Source of the DNA: Phytophthora colocasiae
Lineage: Eukaryota > Oomycota > Peronosporomycetes > Peronosporales > Peronosporaceae
DNA length: 64,000 bases
Assembly: GCA_018806915.1 (NCBI GenBank)
Contig: JAGKQI010000096.1
Span: 2,108,001 to 2,172,000 of the forward strand
Direction: 5' to 3'
Shown piece after piece: positions 63,060 to 64,000 of the stretch. Position numbers and translations under genes: made by a program. Positions within the stretch are counted from its first letter, which is position 1, and every line of letters starts with the position of its first letter. The notes beneath the pieces are model-generated. The model worked only from the letters and a program-made list of their open reading frames with translations. It ran no database searches and had not been told where the DNA came from.

Positions 63060-64000
63060 TTACACTTCTTCATGCGACTGCATCACGCCGAACCGGTTCC
63101 GATTAGCGTGGTCACGTAGGAACGCGCTCAATATGGCCCCACAGTTAAGGTCAGCTTCGTCGACCCACGTTGGCTCATCATAACCGACCCAGTGCACCAG
63201 GAATTCACGATAGATCCGGCCGTAGCGAGTTCGTTTCCCACTTCGCATGTCCGAGATCCGTTCGACTTCGTACTATCGGCATCCAGATCTGGGACTCCAA
63301 CTGTCCTCCGGGAGGAGGATCTCATCGAAATCGAGCCGACTCTGCTTCATCCACCGTCAACTCGACCCGCGGTCGATCCGTAAAATCCCGTACCAGCTTT
63401 AGCTTAGAAACATGGACCACTGGGAAGATATGGTAATCAGATCCCGCGATCTCCAGCTTGATCGTGAATTCATTGATCTTCTCTGCAACACGGAACGGGC
63501 TGTGCCAAAGGTGAGCGAGTTTACGCGCATACCCTTCCTTCACACGATCTAGGTACAGCCAAACTCGTGATCCAGCTTCGATCTGATGCGGATCGACATC
63601 CTCATTGTGCCGATCAGCTCGGTCCGCGATCGCCTTCGCAGCTTAGCGTTGACCTGTTCTCTGACTGCTGGTAGTATCTCTGAACCCGATATCTCCATCG
63701 TCTTGATCGCGATCGTGGCGTCTGGTCGACCCGATCGGGATCATCGCTTCCAACGTCGATCTCGGATCCCATCCGTGTACCAAATAGTGAGGAGTGTCTC
63801 CCCGAACCCGATCGTGAGCCGTGTTAATAGCGAAAGTTAATCTCTCCGCGTACTCATCCCAGTCCTTTTGATCGAGATCTTGAACATACATCTTGATCGC
63901 CCTAGTGGCCGTTTGCACCATCCGTTCCGCAGTCCCATTGGCCTGTGGTCGGTAGGCCATCGTCGCCCGTTGTCGCTGCCCCAGGATCCTATTGAACGAT
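63060..64000 (-). pseudogene. E2 pol 3' part, copy 2: integrase C-terminus and chromodomain (partial)
   Basis: From the right window edge: AYRPQANGTAERMVQTATRAIKMYVQDLDQKDW (integrase core end), FAINTAHDRVRGDTPHYLVHGWDPRSTLEA, then YARKLAHLWHSPFRVAEKINEFTIKLEIAGSDYHIFPVVHVSKLKL (the GPF/Y-type C-terminal module) and a complete chromodomain, RISDMRSGKRTRYGRIYREFLVHWVGYDEPTWVDEADL...SHEEV, with a stop at 63060. Frameshifts lie near 63275, 63340 and 63640. The continuous IYRE-FLVHW here shows what the 44367 and 36879 junctions have split. Confidence 0.85.

Larger units (their letters stand above)
58510..64000 (-). mobile_element. Retrotransposon E2, copy 2 (3' LTR, antisense gene, start of pol; runs off the window)
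   Basis: Inserted in E1 gag at 58510. Order on the plus strand: LTR (58510-59727), antisense gene (59915-62706, plus strand), chromodomain and integrase (from 63060, minus strand). This is the undisturbed E2 order and is the reference against which 36879-44367 is seen to be inverted. GATC density is high here too. Confidence 0.87.

Noticed and set aside
1..64000. RXLR or Crinkler effector genes
   Set aside because: No frame with a signal peptide followed by RxLR-EER or LFLAK motifs was found, although the repeat-rich part is where they might be expected.
1..64000. tRNA, rRNA or other structural RNA genes
   Set aside because: No cloverleaf with conserved TTCGA arm or rRNA segment was recognised by eye; E1 hairpins are not cloverleaves.

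Overview
The window is nuclear DNA of a eukaryote, most likely an oomycete of the Phytophthora type. The signs are densely packed genes with few, very short introns (57-98 bp, GT[AG]NGT donors), genes for flagella and basal bodies next to ordinary eukaryotic housekeeping genes, a 1482-residue ABCC transporter of oomycete style, and an abrupt change from gene-dense DNA into a block of Ty3/gypsy retrotransposons. The species cannot be named from sequence alone.

Region 1 (1-14.9 kb) holds the end of an unidentified gene, a membrane-anchored GNAT acetyltransferase, COX19, a C2/coiled-coil centrosomal-type protein (possibly CEP120-like) divergent from a TMEM16/anoctamin fused to a C-terminal C2 domain, a 7TM protein, and an ABCC transporter whose second ATPase domain is degenerate. 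Region 2 (14.9-21.9 kb) is one LTR retrotransposon on the minus strand. Its 925-bp LTRs differ at one position seen by eye and a 4-bp target-site duplication flanks it, but reverse transcriptase, RNase H and most of integrase are deleted: a recently moved, non-autonomous copy. Region 3 (21.9-34.1 kb) is gene-dense: a TPR-like myristoylation-candidate protein, a PD-(D/E)XK nuclease-fold protein, then six minus-strand genes: RAB28, UPF3, an OCH1-like GT32 glycosyltransferase (frameshifted here), a DRC12/CCDC153-like flagellar protein, a C-terminal-motor kinesin-14 with a GC-AG intron, and the Polycomb subunit EED.

Region 4 (34.5-64 kb) is a rearranged block of two retrotransposon families, called here E1 (452-bp LTR, TGTAAT...ATTACA) and E2 (about 1.2-kb LTR, TGTG...CACA; two RNase H domains). 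Two E1 copies and two E2 copies are present, none intact. A 7.49-kb segment (36879-44367) is inverted relative to its surroundings; turning it back restores the order of both an E1 and an E2. Both families carry a long extra gene in antisense between the end of pol and the 3' LTR. In E1 this antisense gene overlaps the pol chromodomain for about 490 bp, so both strands are coding.

The strongest candidate for something undescribed is E1 itself. Across LTR, gag, pol and antisense gene it is built of consecutive short perfect inverted repeats (stems 6-11 bp, small loops) about every 25-35 bp, far above chance and absent from neighbouring host genes. One stretch (57261-57572) is an array of nine hairpins sharing a five-base loop while the stems differ and covary. 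E2 has a different strand-symmetric signature: GATC at about 15 times the random rate.
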